The notes under the pieces are model-generated. The model saw nothing but the letters and a program-made list of their open reading frames with translations. It was not told where the DNA came from and made no database searches. Made by a program: the position numbers and the translations under genes. 5,875 bases of DNA, taken from positions 1 through 5,875 of the forward strand of contig JBFWIM010000102.1 of assembly GCA_050255995.1 (NCBI GenBank), read 5' to 3'. Below are positions 5,850-5,875 of this stretch, in pieces (the first letter of the stretch is position 1; each line of letters begins with the position of its first letter). The DNA comes from Intestinibacillus sp050255995. Lineage in GTDB: Bacteria; Bacillota; Clostridia; Oscillospirales; Butyricicoccaceae.

Positions 5850-5875
5850 AAAAAAAAGCCGTAAGGCACAGCAAG
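5850..5875 (-). terminator. Possible intrinsic terminator, cut by the window end
   Basis: A plus-strand run AAAAAAAA is followed directly by GCCGTAAGGCACAGCAAG to the window edge. From the minus strand this reads as a GC-containing arm ending in GGC and then T8, the usual end of an intrinsic terminator. Only three base pairs (GCC/GGC) can form within the window, so the proposal depends on a complementary arm lying beyond position 5875. Confidence 0.3.

Noticed and set aside
5810..5875. Possible start of a plus-strand gene (MPKSVNNDCPVCQEKK..., or MPRKKSRKAQQ from 5842)
   Set aside because: Neither start has a Shine-Dalgarno or a credible promoter, and the same bases look more like a terminator arm. 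CPVC could be a zinc-binding start, but 22 codons are too few to support a call.

Overview
The window looks like chromosomal DNA from an obligately anaerobic, GC-rich member of the Clostridia, perhaps a gut Oscillospirales-type bacterium. This rests on the strong G/C-ending codon bias in the car genes, consensus AGGAGG ribosome binding sites, and a desulfoferrodoxin plus rubredoxin pair typical of strict anaerobes. Genus-level placement is a guess.

Layout. (1) Positions 1-3938 hold the 3' two thirds of carA and a complete carB. The two overlap by one base (TAATG). They encode the glutaminase and synthetase subunits of carbamoyl-phosphate synthase, which feeds pyrimidine and arginine synthesis. 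An intrinsic terminator follows at about 3943-3982. (2) A 207-base gap holds that terminator, a second perfect hairpin and a near-consensus sigma-70 promoter (TTGACT, 17 bases, TATAAT). (3) Positions 4146-4687 hold a two-gene operon: a two-iron desulfoferrodoxin (superoxide reductase) and a rubredoxin, its usual electron donor. It is closed by a perfect 32-base palindromic terminator that probably works on both strands. (4) The gap at 4688-4916 also holds an 85-base element bounded by perfect 12-base inverted repeats, inside which lies an 18-codon ORF with a good Shine-Dalgarno. (5) On the minus strand at 4917-5708 lies a short-chain dehydrogenase/reductase gene with clearly different codon use. 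It is preceded by a very AT-rich promoter region with palindromes. (6) The last ~50 bases may contain one arm of another terminator, cut by the window edge.

How the genes work together. carAB make carbamoyl phosphate from glutamine, bicarbonate and ATP. The desulfoferrodoxin and rubredoxin reduce superoxide to peroxide without releasing oxygen. The SDR is an NAD(P)H oxidoreductase of unknown substrate, convergent with the redox operon and not obviously linked to it. I see no defence, secretion or mobile system here. The genes are well-known families, and the points deserving a second look are non-coding structures and binding-site substitutions in CarB.
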